Below are positions 10,446 to 19,801 of a stretch of DNA of 64,000 nucleotides, piece after piece; position 1 is the stretch's first letter, and every line of letters begins with the position of its first letter. The position numbers and the translations under genes were made by a program. The notes beneath the pieces are model-generated. The model was not told where the DNA came from. It was given only the letters and a program-made list of their open reading frames with translations, and did not search any database. Source of the stretch: Aquidulcibacter paucihalophilus (GTDB lineage: Bacteria > Pseudomonadota > Alphaproteobacteria > Caulobacterales > Caulobacteraceae); contig CP127384.1 of assembly GCA_030285985.1 (NCBI GenBank), positions 1,166,501 through 1,230,500 of the forward strand, in the 5' to 3' direction.

Positions 10446-11030
10446 TCAGGCTTCCGAGCCGAGGCCGTCCTGCTGGCCGGCACCGCCGGCGACCATGTCC
10501 TTGGCCTGTTCGAGGGCCAGTTCGCGGTCCTCGTCGTAGGCGGCCTTGATCACGTCCTCACCCTTCGCCTGACGCTCGGCTTCGTCGGCCGAACGGGCGA
10601 TGTTGATCTTGACGGTGGCCGAGACCTCGGCGTGCAGGCGAACCAGCACTTCGTGGACGCCCAGGGTCTTGATCGGGGTGTTGAGCACGATCTGGCTGCG
10701 CTCGACCTTGCCGCCTTCGGCCGTGACGGCCTCGACGATGTCGCGCGCGGCAACCGAACCGTACAGCTGACCCGTCTCACCGGCTTGCCGGATCATGACA
10801 TAGGTCTGGCCGTCGATCTTGGAGCCGATCGTGCCGGCGTCGGCCTTGTTCTTCTCGTTGCGGGCCTCGATGGCGGCGCGGTCGAGTTCGAACGCCTTCA
10901 GGTTCGCGGACGTTGCCCGACGGGCCTTGTCGCGCGGCAGAAGGAAGTTACGGGCGAAGCCGTCCTTGACGGACACGACGTCGCCGATGGCGCCGAGATT
11001 ATCGACGCGCTCAAGCAGAACGACCTTCAT
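10446..11030 (-). CDS. rplI: 50S ribosomal protein L9
   Basis: A 194-residue protein. The N-terminal domain is unmistakable (MKVVLLERVDNLGAIGDVV, with GFARNFLLP following). The long helix and C-terminal rRNA-binding domain are present (LYGSVAARDIVEA). It is longer than the E. coli protein (149 residues) because of a C-terminal tail rich in acidic residues and glycine (MVAGGAGQQDG), as is usual in alphaproteobacteria. It is the last gene of the rpsF-rpsR-rplI operon, one base after rpsR, and is followed by a terminator. Confidence 0.96.
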   Translation of the reverse strand: MKVVLLERVDNLGAIGDVVSVKDGFARNFLLPRDKARRATSANLKAFELDRAAIEARNEKNKADAGTIGSKIDGQTYVMIRQAGETGQLYGSVAARDIVEAVTAEGGKVERSQIVLNTPIKTLGVHEVLVRLHAEVSATVKINIARSADEAERQAKGEDVIKAAYDEDRELALEQAKDMVAGGAGQQDGLGSEA

Positions 11031-11031
11031 C

Positions 11032-11310
11032 TTATTTCACCACGTAAGGCAGGAGGGCCAGATAACGGGCGCGCTTGATGGCCTTGGCCAGTTCGCGTTG
11101 CTTGATCTGGGAAACAGCGGTGATGCGCGACGGGACGATCTTGCCGCGCTCGCTGATGTAGCGTTGCAGCAGTTTGACGTCCTTGTAGTCGATCTTCGGC
11201 GCGCCTTCACCCGTGAACGGGCAAACCTTGCGGCGACGATAGAAGGGACGGCGTCCGGCGGCGCCGGAGCCGGCCGGCGCGCCCGGCGACGGAGCGGTGG
11301 TGTCGGTCAT
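11032..11310 (-). CDS. rpsR: 30S ribosomal protein S18
   Basis: A 92-residue protein with the conserved S18 core ([10 protein letters not shown], then [28 protein letters not shown]). It binds the platform of the small subunit together with S6, encoded just upstream. An N-terminal extension rich in proline, glycine and alanine (about 20 residues) precedes the core. The cysteine in the KVCPF motif is kept. Confidence 0.97.
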   Translation of the reverse strand: MTDTTAPSPGAPAGSGAAGRRPFYRRRKVCPFTGEGAPKIDYKDVKLLQRYISERGKIVPSRITAVSQIKQRELAKAIKRARYLALLPYVVK

Positions 11311-11322
11311 GTTCCGGGTTCC

Positions 11323-11712
11323 TTAAAAGGTGGCTTCGGCGGCGGCGTCGTCACGCGGCGTGCGTTCACGCTCACGTTCACGCTCGCGCTCGCGGCGGGC
11401 CAGCAGGGGCGACAGTTCGAGGTCGAGTTCCTCGACGCGGACGGTCAGCCAGCGAAGGACGTCTTCGTTGATCGACAGTTGACGCTCGACCTCGGCCATG
11501 GCGGCGGGCGGGCAATCGACGGCGAGCAGCGAATAGTGCGCCTTGCGGTTCTTTTTGACCCGATAGGTCAGGTTGCGCAGACCCCAGTATTCGATCTTGG
11601 CGACGGTGCCGCCGCCGGCTTCGATCAAACCCTTAATGGTGTCGTTCAGCGCTTCGGCCTGTTGCGCGCTGATATCCTGGCGCGACATGACCGTGTGCTC
11701 GTAAAGAGCCAT
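11323..11712 (-). CDS. rpsF: 30S ribosomal protein S6
   Basis: A 129-residue protein with the S6 fold ([20 protein letters not shown] at the start; [18 protein letters not shown] in the middle). The start at 11712 has a strong AAGGGAGAA site upstream; the open frame extends 19 codons further but that part is the leader. The C-terminal tail carries an alternating Arg-Glu run of about six repeats before a short acidic end. It heads the operon rpsF-rpsR-rplI and dimerises with S18 on the ribosome. Confidence 0.96.
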   Translation of the reverse strand: MALYEHTVMSRQDISAQQAEALNDTIKGLIEAGGGTVAKIEYWGLRNLTYRVKKNRKAHYSLLAVDCPPAAMAEVERQLSINEDVLRWLTVRVEELDLELSPLLARRERERERERERTPRDDAAAEATF

Positions 11713-11774
11713 GCGGTATTCTCCCTTGTAGGACGTCGGCGCGAGGGGACCGGGTAAGTCCTCTCCCACGATGG

Positions 11775-11796
11775 ATCCCGATGCGGCGGCCGGGAT
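11775..11796 (-). promoter_or_regulatory. Hairpin in the rpsF leader, possible S6:S18 control element
   Basis: On the minus strand a 6-bp stem (ATCCCG/CGGGAT) closes a loop containing CCGCCG, about 65 bases before the rpsF start and inside a predicted 5' leader of about 135 bases. Autoregulatory leaders that bind the S6:S18 dimer through an exposed CCG are known upstream of rpsF in many bacteria. Only the hairpin and the CCG are seen here; the match to that RNA family is an inference. Confidence 0.3.
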
Positions 11797-11853
11797 GACT
11801 TCCCGAACCCTTTGGAGTTCCGCGACCGGGACCGAAGTCCTGGAAAGGCGGCG

Positions 11854-11882
11854 CGTATAGGGGAAAAGGGCCCAGGGAGCAA
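11854..11882 (-). promoter_or_regulatory. Sigma-70-type promoter of the rpsF operon
   Basis: On the minus strand TTGCTC (11882-11877) and TATACG (11859-11854) are separated by exactly 17 bases. Transcription from it would give a leader of about 135 bases before rpsF. Confidence 0.55.
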
Positions 11883-11894
11883 GGCGCGTGACGT

Positions 11895-13958
11895 CTAGAA
11901 GGAACGCCTGACCGAGACATAGGCCTGGCTGCTGCCGGGACTGCGGCTGTTCTCGGTGTAGACGGGGCTACCGACGTTGCGCGACGCGTCGAACAGGGTG
12001 AAGTCGCTCTCACTGTCCGAGCCGATGTAGAGGCCGCCCGAGACGCTCCATTGCGCGTCGGGACGGTAGGTCAGGCCCAGGTTGTAGGTCGGGTCGGAGC
12101 GGAAGTTCGACAGGGTGCTCGGCGAGTAGCTGCGCCCCTCCGAACCGCTGTTGGCACTGATGCTCCAGCTGATGCGCTCGGCGACGAGGTTCTGGCTGAG
12201 GGCCACGGACCAGCCCGCGACCTGCTCGCCGGACAGGCGGCGGTCCTCAAGGGTGACCGGGTCCCGGGTGTTCGACCAGCGATAGAAGACCTGGCTCGAC
12301 AGTATGCCCCCCTCCAGGCCGAAGCCGTCCAGCGGCAGGCGGCCGGACAGGGTCAGCTTGTCACGCCGCGCGGTCCCGACATTGCGGGTGATGTTGAAGG
12401 TGCGGGGCGTCGTCCCGCCCGGCGGAATTTCCTCGATCACCACGACCCCCAGGACGTCGGAGAAATCCTCGTGGGTGAACTCGGCGACGAACGAGCCCTG
12501 CCGGTCGAACAGACGCTCGTAGCGGGCGTTGGCCAGCCAGACCTGCGCGGGCCGGATATCCGGATTGCCGCGGCCGAAGATGCCGGTCGAAAAAGCGGCC
12601 GAGGCTGTGAACGCCCCGAACGACAGCTGGTCGACGTTTTTCTCCAGCTTGAAGGTCACGGTGTTCCGGGGCGCGGGCGTCCAGGTGAGGTTCAGCCGCG
12701 GCTTCAGATACCCCAGCGTCGTCTCGCCCGCGCCGGCGGTGCCCGTCGCGGTGATGCGCGACGTTTCGTAACGCAGGTTGGCCTCGACGCTCACATCGGT
12801 CCCCGGGGTCCAGCGGGCGGTGATGAAACTCTCGCTGCGCAGCTCCTCGACCCGGGTGTCATCTCCCGGCAGCAACAGCGGACTGTCGTCGAAGGTATAG
12901 GCGCTGGTGGAGTCGACCCAGTTCAGCGCCGCCTCCGTGCCTGCTTCGATGCCTATGTCGCCAAGACCGGTCGCCAGGTCGGCGAATTTCAGGGTCGCAC
13001 TGAGAATGCTCTCGCCGGAGAGCTGATCGCTCAGGACCTCCGAAGTGAAGGACGGGGTGTCGTAGCCGCTGACATTGTCGTTGTCGGTGATGGACTGGAA
13101 GCCGACCAGCTCAAGGTTCATCCCGCGCGGGAGGCTGCGGGTCCAGCGCAGCCCGGCCTCGCCCCGCCAGCGCGTGGCCTCGGACAGGCTGCTTTCCTGA
13201 CCGCCGGGCCGGACGAGGGTTTCCGTGCCCTCGTAGGTGCTGCCGTTGTAGTTGATCAGGGCGTTGGCCCGGATCCGCCCGCCGGCGAGCGGGCCCTCAT
13301 AAACGCCGGTCGCCTCGGCGGTGGAATAGTCGAACGCGCCGTCATCGAGACCGATCAGGGTCACGTCGCCGGCGGGGTTGCGGCGTTCACGGACGTTGTC
13401 GCTCTCCTGACTGCCGGCGTTGAAGCGAAACGATCCGTCGAGGGAGCGGCCGTCGCGTTGGCGTTGCCCCTGAATGCTCAGGTTGGGCTGGAACAGGCCC
13501 TGGTCGGTCAGGGTCAGGCTGCTGCTCATGGCCCCTGTCACGCCTGCATCGGGTCTGCGGATGACATTGGCGACCACGGCCTTGCCCTGCATGTCGACGC
13601 CGCCGGCCCCGGCGCGGACGATGTCGATCCTCAGCACCTGGGAGGCGGGGATGCGCGACAGGACGGTGGACAGGGCATCGCTGCGGGTCGGTGGCCGCTC
13701 GCCGTCGATCAGGACGTTGCCGGCCGTACCGGCGAAGCCGCGTGCCGAGCTCCCGCCGTCGAACTGGAAGCCCGGGATCCGGCCGATCATGTCCAGCGCC
13801 GTGACCGGGCGGTATTCGGTGAAATACGACGGCGCATAGGGGGTGATGTTGGGATCGGCCGGTGTCGGAGTCTGGGCTGACGCCACACCGGCAACGGTCG
13901 TCGAGAGTGCGAGAATAGCCGCGCCGAGCAATCGCCAGCGTCCGTGTGTTCCGGCCAT
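11895..13958 (-). CDS. TonB-dependent receptor
   Basis: A 687-residue protein with a signal peptide ending near ASAQ (residue 29). It has a plug domain ([45 protein letters not shown]) and a long beta-barrel that ends in an aromatic residue (VRRSF). It would import an unknown ligand across the outer membrane. The plug lacks an obvious carboxypeptidase-regulatory or STN domain. It is shorter than most siderophore receptors and resembles the plug/outer-membrane-beta-barrel subfamily. It is a single gene upstream of the ribosomal operon leader, with no transport partner nearby, so the substrate is open. Confidence 0.85.
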   Translation of the reverse strand: MAGTHGRWRLLGAAILALSTTVAGVASAQTPTPADPNITPYAPSYFTEYRPVTALDMIGRIPGFQFDGGSSARGFAGTAGNVLIDGERPPTRSDALSTVLSRIPASQVLRIDIVRAGAGGVDMQGKAVVANVIRRPDAGVTGAMSSSLTLTDQGLFQPNLSIQGQRQRDGRSLDGSFRFNAGSQESDNVRERRNPAGDVTLIGLDDGAFDYSTAEATGVYEGPLAGGRIRANALINYNGSTYEGTETLVRPGGQESSLSEATRWRGEAGLRWTRSLPRGMNLELVGFQSITDNDNVSGYDTPSFTSEVLSDQLSGESILSATLKFADLATGLGDIGIEAGTEAALNWVDSTSAYTFDDSPLLLPGDDTRVEELRSESFITARWTPGTDVSVEANLRYETSRITATGTAGAGETTLGYLKPRLNLTWTPAPRNTVTFKLEKNVDQLSFGAFTASAAFSTGIFGRGNPDIRPAQVWLANARYERLFDRQGSFVAEFTHEDFSDVLGVVVIEEIPPGGTTPRTFNITRNVGTARRDKLTLSGRLPLDGFGLEGGILSSQVFYRWSNTRDPVTLEDRRLSGEQVAGWSVALSQNLVAERISWSISANSGSEGRSYSPSTLSNFRSDPTYNLGLTYRPDAQWSVSGGLYIGSDSESDFTLFDASRNVGSPVYTENSRSPGSSQAYVSVRRSF

Positions 13959-14063
13959 ATGTGTCGATTCCCCACCCGTGTCGGCGCTGAACCTTGACGC
14001 GAAATATGTCGGATACGCGACCTTAACCTGTCGAAAATATCGTCGATCGCGCGGCGGTCCGCG

Positions 14064-15491
14064 CTACTCGGGCCGCACCACCATACAGGTGACCCGTCGC
14101 TCGGAAAGCGCCGCGCAGGCGGCCTGGGCACCCTGTTCGGTCATGCCGGTGAAGCGCGAGCGATACCAGCCGCTGGCGTTCTGCACGGTCCGCTCGGCCG
14201 AGGCGAACTGGCTGCGGAAGCGTCGGTTGACCTCGGTCAGCCAGTCCCGGGCGATGGTCTCGTCGCGGAAGGCACCGACCTGGACCGACCAGCGCCCTGC
14301 CGGCTCGCGCGCGGGCTCCCGCGCCGGCGGCCGGGCCGGAGGTCGGGCGGGCGGGCGGGGACGGGGCGGCGTCGCCACGGAGGAGCCGCCGTTGAGGATC
14401 GCGGTCACATCGGCCGGGCGCTCTGCAGCGCGGTCGGCGGGGGGCGGGGTGACGCGGGCCGGCTGGGCCGGAGCCGCGGGCAGGGCCGCGTAGGCGACAG
14501 ATCCGGCCGGCGGAGCGCTGGACCCCGCGCCGGTCTCTCCATCCTCGTCATCCGCGACGGCGGCGTATTCGATCGGACCGTTGTTTTCAGCGCCGATGCC
14601 GAAACCGCGCGCCTCGAAGAAGGCCTGGGCGACCTGGATCGTCTCGCCGCGGGCGCGGGCGCGCTCGACCTCGAAGCCGGTGTCCATCAGGGCGGCGACG
14701 TGGGCGTTACGGCTGGCCGTCGAACGCCCGCCGAGGACGATGGTGATGATGCGCCGGCCGTCGCGCACCGCCGAGGCCGCCAGATTGTAGCCCGAGGCGT
14801 TGGTGTAGCCGGTCTTCATGCCGTCGTAGCCGTTGCCGCCACGCAGCAGGCCGTTGGTGTTGCGATAGTCGCGGCCGTTGTAGGCCCAGTCGTGCAGGCC
14901 GAAATACCGGTAGTATTGCGGGTAGTCGCGCATGACCGCGCGGGCCAGGATCGCCAGATCCCGCGCCGAAGTCAGCTGACGGGCGTCGGGCAGGCCGTTC
15001 GGATTGACGTAGCGGGTCTGGGTCATGCCCAGCTCGCGCGCCTTGAGGGTCATCTGTGCGGCGAAACGGTCCTGGGAGCCGCCGATATGTTCGGCCAGGG
15101 CCATGGCCATGTCATTGGCGCTGCGCACCGCGGTGGCGCGCATGGCGTCGTCGACGGTGATGGTCTGGCCGGCGGCGAGCCCCAGTTTGGACGGCGGCTG
15201 GCTGGCGGCGCGGGGGGAGACGGTGATGACGTCGTCCAGCTTGATCTTGCCCTCGGCCAGCGCCTCGAAGGCGAGGTAGAGGGTCATGACCTTGGTGATG
15301 GAGGCGGGATAACGGCGGCTGTCGGCGTGGCGGGCGAACAGGACCTCGCCCGACTCGGCGTCCACCACGATGGCGGCGTAGCGTGCATTGTCCGCTGACT
15401 GTGCTTGCGGCGCGCGTGTCGGCGTCAGCGTGACCGCGACGGCCAGCAGCAGCGACAGGAGTCCGCGACGGATCAGGGCGGAAAGCGGCAA
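14064..15491 (-). CDS. D-alanyl-D-alanine carboxypeptidase (S11, PBP5/6 type) with SPOR domain
   Basis: A 475-residue secreted serine peptidase. All three active-site motifs are visible: S64-ITK, S124-AN and K226-TG. It trims the terminal D-Ala from peptidoglycan side chains in the periplasm. A signal peptide ends near PQAQ (residue 31). After the catalytic part comes a proline/arginine/alanine linker with repeated RPPA/REPA units (about residues 375-400), then a C-terminal SPOR domain (WSVQVGAFRDE to VTCMVV) that normally binds denuded septal glycan strands. The start is TTG with GAGG upstream. The SPOR fusion suggests recruitment to the division site. Confidence 0.93.
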   Translation of the reverse strand: MPLSALIRRGLLSLLLAVAVTLTPTRAPQAQSADNARYAAIVVDAESGEVLFARHADSRRYPASITKVMTLYLAFEALAEGKIKLDDVITVSPRAASQPPSKLGLAAGQTITVDDAMRATAVRSANDMAMALAEHIGGSQDRFAAQMTLKARELGMTQTRYVNPNGLPDARQLTSARDLAILARAVMRDYPQYYRYFGLHDWAYNGRDYRNTNGLLRGGNGYDGMKTGYTNASGYNLAASAVRDGRRIITIVLGGRSTASRNAHVAALMDTGFEVERARARGETIQVAQAFFEARGFGIGAENNGPIEYAAVADDEDGETGAGSSAPPAGSVAYAALPAAPAQPARVTPPPADRAAERPADVTAILNGGSSVATPPRPRPPARPPARPPAREPAREPAGRWSVQVGAFRDETIARDWLTEVNRRFRSQFASAERTVQNASGWYRSRFTGMTEQGAQAACAALSERRVTCMVVRPE

Positions 15492-15634
15492 AGATCAGGC
15501 CTCACAAGACATTAGCGCGACGGCGGCCCCACCACGCGACGCTGACGAAAGGCTAACATGCGTCATTCCGGTTTCGTGAGGGTAAACAACCCGTCAACGA
15601 TTTTGTGAACTTTTGTGCACCGCACCATTTCCTC

Positions 15635-15663
15635 TTGACGCGTCTTCGCACCTGCACCATATG
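15635..15663 (+). promoter_or_regulatory. Candidate promoter of the phasin gene
   Basis: TTGACG (15635-15640) and CATATG (15658-15663) lie 17 bases apart, about 80 bases before the phasin start. The -35 box is close to consensus; the -10 box is weak. The rest of the 254-base gap back to the carboxypeptidase gene shows no other clear element. Confidence 0.4.
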
Positions 15664-15745
15664 ACCGTCTGTCGCGATGGACTGGCTCCTCGCGGAAAAC
15701 ATTCACGGGCAGCGCCCCCGCTCCCTGACGAGACTGGAGATCATC

Positions 15746-16285
15746 ATGGCTGACACCACCGCCGACACCGTCAAGAAGACCGTCGAAACCGCCACGGACA
15801 CTGTCAAGAAGACCGTTGAAACCGCCACGGCGACCGTTAAGGCTTCGGCCGAGAAGGCCCAGGCCACGTTCCAGGCCAATGCCGAGCAGGCCCAGGCCGC
15901 CGGTGCCAAGGCGCTGCGCGAAGTGGCCGACAAGTCGGCCGCCGGCCTGACCGAGCTGAACGTCCAGGGCAAGCAGAACCTGGAAGCCATCGTCGCCTCG
16001 GCCGCCGCCGCCCAGAAGGGCGCCGAGGCCCTGTCGGCCCAGTCGGTCGCCTTCACCAAGAAGTCGTGGGAAGACAGCGTCGCCGCCGCCAAGTCCATGT
16101 CGCAGGCCCGTTCGATCCAGGAGCTCATCGAGCTGCAGACGACCTGGGCGAAGTCGGCGACCGAAGCCTATCTGGCTGAAGTCACCCGCGCGACGGACGT
16201 CGTGACCGCCTCGGTCAAGAACACCTTCCAGCCGATCAACGAGCGCGTCACCGCCTCGGTCGAAAAGTTCCAGGCCGCCCGCTAA
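15746..16285 (+). CDS. Phasin family protein
   Basis: A 179-residue, almost wholly helical and Ala/Lys/Glu-rich protein. The C-terminal two-thirds match the phasin pattern (AAQKGAEALSAQSVAFTKKSWED, SIQELIELQTTWAKSATEAYLAEVTRATDVV, PINERV). Phasins coat polyhydroxyalkanoate granules in the cytoplasm. The start at 15746 follows a GGAGA site; the frame runs 23 codons further upstream. Near the N-terminus a 33-base unit is repeated in tandem (VKKTVETATDT / VKKTVETATAT). A strong terminator follows. No PHA synthase lies in the window. Confidence 0.88.
   Translation: MADTTADTVKKTVETATDTVKKTVETATATVKASAEKAQATFQANAEQAQAAGAKALREVADKSAAGLTELNVQGKQNLEAIVASAAAAQKGAEALSAQSVAFTKKSWEDSVAAAKSMSQARSIQELIELQTTWAKSATEAYLAEVTRATDVVTASVKNTFQPINERVTASVEKFQAAR
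15773..15840 (+). repeat. Two-copy 33-bp tandem repeat inside the phasin gene
   Basis: Two near-identical in-frame 33-base units encode the 11-residue heptad-like segment VKKTVETAT plus two residues, followed by a third diverged unit (VKASAEKAQAT). The copies differ at few bases, so the duplication looks fairly recent. Confidence 0.7.
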
Positions 16286-16328
16286 GGCGACCCACGCTTC
16301 AGCAAGCGTAGTCTGTAAGTCTATGAGG

Positions 16329-16356
16329 GGCCCCGGCGGAAGCGCCGGGGCCTTTT
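16329..16356 (+). terminator. Terminator after the phasin gene
   Basis: A 10-bp GC-only stem (16329-16338 with 16343-16352), GAAG loop, then TTTT. It also sits just beyond the stop of the converging minus-strand gene. Confidence 0.8.
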
Positions 16357-16369
16357 CGCTGTCCGGCGT

Positions 16370-16861
16370 CTATTCCGACGCCGGCGCGTGATCGATGCTG
16401 AGCGCCCGCCCGGCGCGCCAGCGGCCATCCTCCAGCGTCCAGACGATCGAGAAGCGGGCACGGCCGACAAGCCTCTCCGGCCCGTCGCCCTGGCGTTCGT
16501 AGAACAGGTGCGTCCCTTCCTCGACCGCACCATAGCCCGGGATCGGATAGACCTTCAGACTGTCGGCCACGAGCGCGCGGCGGGACCGCCAGGCATCGGG
16601 GGCCTTCCTGGCCTCGCAGCTGGCCGCATAGTCGCCGACGAACGCCTCGCGCCCGGCCATTCGTCCGGCCTTGTCGTGATAGAATTCGAAGTCGGCGGTG
16701 ATGATGTCCGACAGGGCCCCGGGCTCGCAGCGGTCAAACATGACCGAGAACAGTTCGGCGTCCCGTTCGGCAATGGCCGCCGTCAGGGCCGGGCCATCGG
16801 GAAGCGTGACCGGGCCGGTCTGAACAAGCGCCAGGACGGCCAGAATGGCAGGGGTGAACAT
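16370..16861 (-). CDS. NTF2/SnoaL-like (DUF4440-type) exported protein
   Basis: A 163-residue protein. A short hydrophobic N-terminus (MFTPAILAVLALVQTG) may be a signal peptide. The body shows the cone-shaped NTF2-like pattern: a helix with AIAERDAELFSVMFDRC, then LSDIITADFEFYHDKAGRMAGREAFV, and a C-terminal strand WTLEDGRWRAGRALSIDHA. Such folds bind small ligands or act as ketosteroid-isomerase-like enzymes; here the function is unknown. It converges on the phasin gene and is divergent from clpS. Confidence 0.7.
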   Translation of the reverse strand: MFTPAILAVLALVQTGPVTLPDGPALTAAIAERDAELFSVMFDRCEPGALSDIITADFEFYHDKAGRMAGREAFVGDYAASCEARKAPDAWRSRRALVADSLKVYPIPGYGAVEEGTHLFYERQGDGPERLVGRARFSIVWTLEDGRWRAGRALSIDHAPASE

Positions 16862-16978
16862 GGGGTGCCCTCCGCCGTCGAGGCTGACGGCGAGGCCGAA
16901 CCTGCGGGCATGAAAGACCCATGTCCCGTGAATCTTTGGTCATGGCGCATCTGTCACGCAAGCTGTGACTGGACGCGC

Positions 16979-17006
16979 CTTCAATTCAGGCCATCATTCC
17001 CTATCT
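16979..17006 (+). promoter_or_regulatory. Candidate heat-shock (sigma-32) promoter of clpS-clpA
   Basis: CTTCAA (16979-16984) and CCCTATCT (16999-17006) are 14 bases apart, close to the alphaproteobacterial sigma-32 pattern (CTTGAA and CNNTATNT). It would start transcription about 25 bases before clpS. One mismatch in the -35 box; not tested. Confidence 0.45.
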
Positions 17007-17037
17007 GAGCCATCGACTCTCCCCATACGGATTACGA

Positions 17038-17373
17038 ATGCCGCCGTCCCGCAGGCCAGGTGAACAACAGGGTGGAGGCCTCGGGGCCGCCACGGTCACC
17101 GAGACCAAGCCTAAACTTCAGAAGCCCTCGCTCTATCGGGTGCTGATCCTGAACGACGACTACACGCCGATGGAGTTCGTCATCTATGTGCTGGAGCGGT
17201 TCTTCCAGAAGGACCGCGAGGCGGCCACCCGCATCATGCTGCATGTGCACCAGCATGGCGTCGGAGTGTGCGGCGTCTTCACCTACGAAGTGGCCGAAAC
17301 CAAGGTCGCCCAGGTGATCGAGACGGCGCGACGCCACCAGCACCCTCTGCAATGCACGATGGAAAAGGACTGA
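17038..17373 (+). CDS. clpS: ATP-dependent Clp protease adaptor ClpS
   Basis: A 111-residue adaptor. The N-end-rule binding core is intact: [46 protein letters not shown] and a C-terminal [10 protein letters not shown]. It delivers proteins with bulky hydrophobic N-termini to ClpAP. The flexible N-terminal tail (about 28 residues) is needed in the family to switch ClpA activity. The gene ends 13 bases before clpA, so the adaptor and the unfoldase form one operon. Confidence 0.96.
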   Translation: MPPSRRPGEQQGGGLGAATVTETKPKLQKPSLYRVLILNDDYTPMEFVIYVLERFFQKDREAATRIMLHVHQHGVGVCGVFTYEVAETKVAQVIETARRHQHPLQCTMEKD

Positions 17374-17386
17374 GAGGAACCTCCCC

Positions 17387-19699
17387 ATGCCCTCATTTTC
17401 GCGTCCTCTCGAAGAGACCCTGCACCGCGCGGTGCACTACGCCAATGAGCGTCGGCACGAGTACGCCACGCTTGAACACCTGTTGCTCGCCCTGGTCGAC
17501 GACCCGGACGCCGGCAATGTGATGACGGCCTGCAATGTCGATCTGGTCGCGCTGAAGACGGCGCTGACCCTGTATGTCGACACCGACCTGGCGGCGCTGG
17601 CCACCAGCGACGGCGAGGACGCCAAGCCCACGGCCGGCTTCCAGCGCGTGATCCAGCGCGCCGTGATCCACGTCCAGAGCTCGGGCCGCGAGGAGGTCTC
17701 GGGCGCGAATGTGCTCGTCGCCATCTTCAGCGAGCGCGAGAGCCACGCCGCCTATTTCCTGCAGGAGCAGGACATGACCCGCTACGACGCGGTCAACTAC
17801 ATCGCCCACGGCATCGCCAAGAAGGCGGGCGGTACGGGCGAGACCCGTCCGGCCAAGACCGGCGGTTCGCCGGAGGACGCCGAGGACGCCGCCGCCGCCA
17901 AGACCGGCGGAGAGGCGCTGGAGGCCTATTGCGTCGACCTCAATGAGAAGTCGCGCAACGGCAAGATCGACCCCCTGATCGGCCGCCTCGGCGAGGTCGA
18001 GCGGGCGATCCAGATCCTGTGCCGCCGGACCAAGAACAACCCCCTGCTGGTCGGCGATCCCGGCGTCGGCAAGACCGCCATCGCCGAAGGCCTGGCCCGC
18101 AAGATCGTCAATCACGAGGTCCCGGAGGTGCTGGAAGGCGCCACCATCTACAGCCTCGACATGGGCGCGCTGCTGGCCGGCACCCGCTATCGCGGCGACT
18201 TCGAGGAGCGGCTGAAACAGGTCGTCAAGGAGCTGGAGACGCACGACAACGCCATCCTGTTCATCGACGAGATCCATACGGTGATCGGCGCCGGCGCGAC
18301 CTCGGGCGGGGCCATGGACGCCTCCAACCTGCTCAAGCCGGCCCTGGCCTCGGGCTCCCTGCGCTGCATGGGCTCGACCACCTACAAGGAATACCGCCAG
18401 CATTTCGAGAAGGACCGGGCCCTGGCCCGCCGCTTCCAGAAGATCGACGTCAACGAGCCGACGATCGAGGACACGATCAAGATCCTGAAGGGGCTCAAGA
18501 CCTCCTACGAAGGCCACCACAAGGTCCGCTACACCGATGCCGCCCTGCGCACGGCGGTCGAACTGTCGGCCCGCTACATGACCGACCGTAAATTGCCGGA
18601 CAAGGCGATCGACGTCATCGATGAGGCGGGCGCCAGCCAGATGCTGCTGTCCGAGGCCAAGCGGAAGAAGGTGATCGGCCAGAAGGAGGTCGAGGTCGTC
18701 ATCGCCCGTATGGCCCGCATCCCGGCCAAGTCGGTGTCCAAGTCCGACACCGAGGGCCTGCGCCAGCTCGAGACCGACCTGAACCGTGTCGTCTTCGGCC
18801 AGTCGTCCGCCATCGAACAGGTCTCCGCGGCCATGAAACTGGCCCGCGCCGGCCTGCGCGATCCGTCCAAGCCGATCGGTGCCTTCCTGTTCAGCGGCCC
18901 GACGGGCGTGGGCAAGACCGAGGTCGCCAAACAGCTGGCCTCGACCCTCGGCATCGAGATGCTGCGCTTCGACATGTCGGAATACATGGAGCGGCACACC
19001 GTCAGCCGGTTGATCGGCGCGCCTCCGGGCTATGTCGGCCATGACCAGGGCGGGCTGCTGACCGACGCCGTCGACCAGCATCCGCATGCCGTGGTCCTGC
19101 TGGACGAGATCGAGAAGGCCCACCCCGACGTCTACAACATCCTGCTGCAGGTGATGGACAACGGCATGCTGACCGATGCGGTCGGCAAGAAGGTCGATTT
19201 CAGGAACACCATCCTGATCATGACCACCAATGCCGGGGCCGCCGACAACGCCCGCGCCTCAATCGGCTTCGGCCGGGGCAAGGTCGAGGGCGAGGACGAC
19301 AAGGCCATCCAGCGGCTGTTCGCGCCGGAGTTCCGCAACCGTCTCGACGCCATCGTCGCCTTCAAGGCGCTGGACTCCGAGACCATCAAGTCGGTGGTGA
19401 GCAAATTCATCATCCAGTTGGAAGCCCAGCTGGCGGACCGCAACATCACCATCGAACTGACCGACGAGGCCGCCGACTGGCTGGCCAAGAACGGCTTCGA
19501 CGAACTGTATGGCGCGCGGCCCCTGGCCCGGACCATTCAGGAACACATCAAGAAGCCGCTGGCCGACGATATCCTGTTTGGACGCCTGACCCGCGGCGGC
19601 CATGTGAAGGTGACGCTGAAGGACGGCAAGATCGCCTTCGACGTCGAGGGCCCCAACGCCGCCCAGACCCGGGCAGTCGAGGCCCAGGCGGCGGACTGA
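17387..19699 (+). CDS. clpA: ATP-dependent Clp protease ATP-binding subunit ClpA
   Basis: A 770-residue AAA+ unfoldase of normal length. The N-domain (residues 1-145) binds ClpS. D1 has Walker A GDPGVGKT and Walker [11 protein letters not shown]2 has Walker A GPTGVGKT and [13 protein letters not shown]. The RSFT/ClpP-docking IGFGRG segment is present. It unfolds substrates and feeds them to ClpP, whose gene is in this window at 36 kb. The start has GAGAGGAAC upstream and a strong terminator follows. Confidence 0.97.
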   Translation: MPSFSRPLEETLHRAVHYANERRHEYATLEHLLLALVDDPDAGNVMTACNVDLVALKTALTLYVDTDLAALATSDGEDAKPTAGFQRVIQRAVIHVQSSGREEVSGANVLVAIFSERESHAAYFLQEQDMTRYDAVNYIAHGIAKKAGGTGETRPAKTGGSPEDAEDAAAAKTGGEALEAYCVDLNEKSRNGKIDPLIGRLGEVERAIQILCRRTKNNPLLVGDPGVGKTAIAEGLARKIVNHEVPEVLEGATIYSLDMGALLAGTRYRGDFEERLKQVVKELETHDNAILFIDEIHTVIGAGATSGGAMDASNLLKPALASGSLRCMGSTTYKEYRQHFEKDRALARRFQKIDVNEPTIEDTIKILKGLKTSYEGHHKVRYTDAALRTAVELSARYMTDRKLPDKAIDVIDEAGASQMLLSEAKRKKVIGQKEVEVVIARMARIPAKSVSKSDTEGLRQLETDLNRVVFGQSSAIEQVSAAMKLARAGLRDPSKPIGAFLFSGPTGVGKTEVAKQLASTLGIEMLRFDMSEYMERHTVSRLIGAPPGYVGHDQGGLLTDAVDQHPHAVVLLDEIEKAHPDVYNILLQVMDNGMLTDAVGKKVDFRNTILIMTTNAGAADNARASIGFGRGKVEGEDDKAIQRLFAPEFRNRLDAIVAFKALDSETIKSVVSKFIIQLEAQLADRNITIELTDEAADWLAKNGFDELYGARPLARTIQEHIKKPLADDILFGRLTRGGHVKVTLKDGKIAFDVEGPNAAQTRAVEAQAAD

Positions 19700-19723
19700 C
19701 GGTCCCCGTCGCACCAACGAAGC

Positions 19724-19753
19724 AGGCCCCGGTGGTGACACCGGGGCCTTTTT
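19724..19753 (+). terminator. Terminator of the clpS-clpA operon
   Basis: Perfect 11-bp stem (19724-19734 with 19739-19749), GTGA loop, then a T run. Confidence 0.85.
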
Positions 19754-19801
19754 CCTGACGGCGGGGGCGCGCAAGGTCGCGCAGAGGCGGAGGAACGGAC
19801 C

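Noticed and set aside
17393..19123. 576-codon open frame antisense to clpA
   Set aside because: Low-complexity shadow translation; no start signal.
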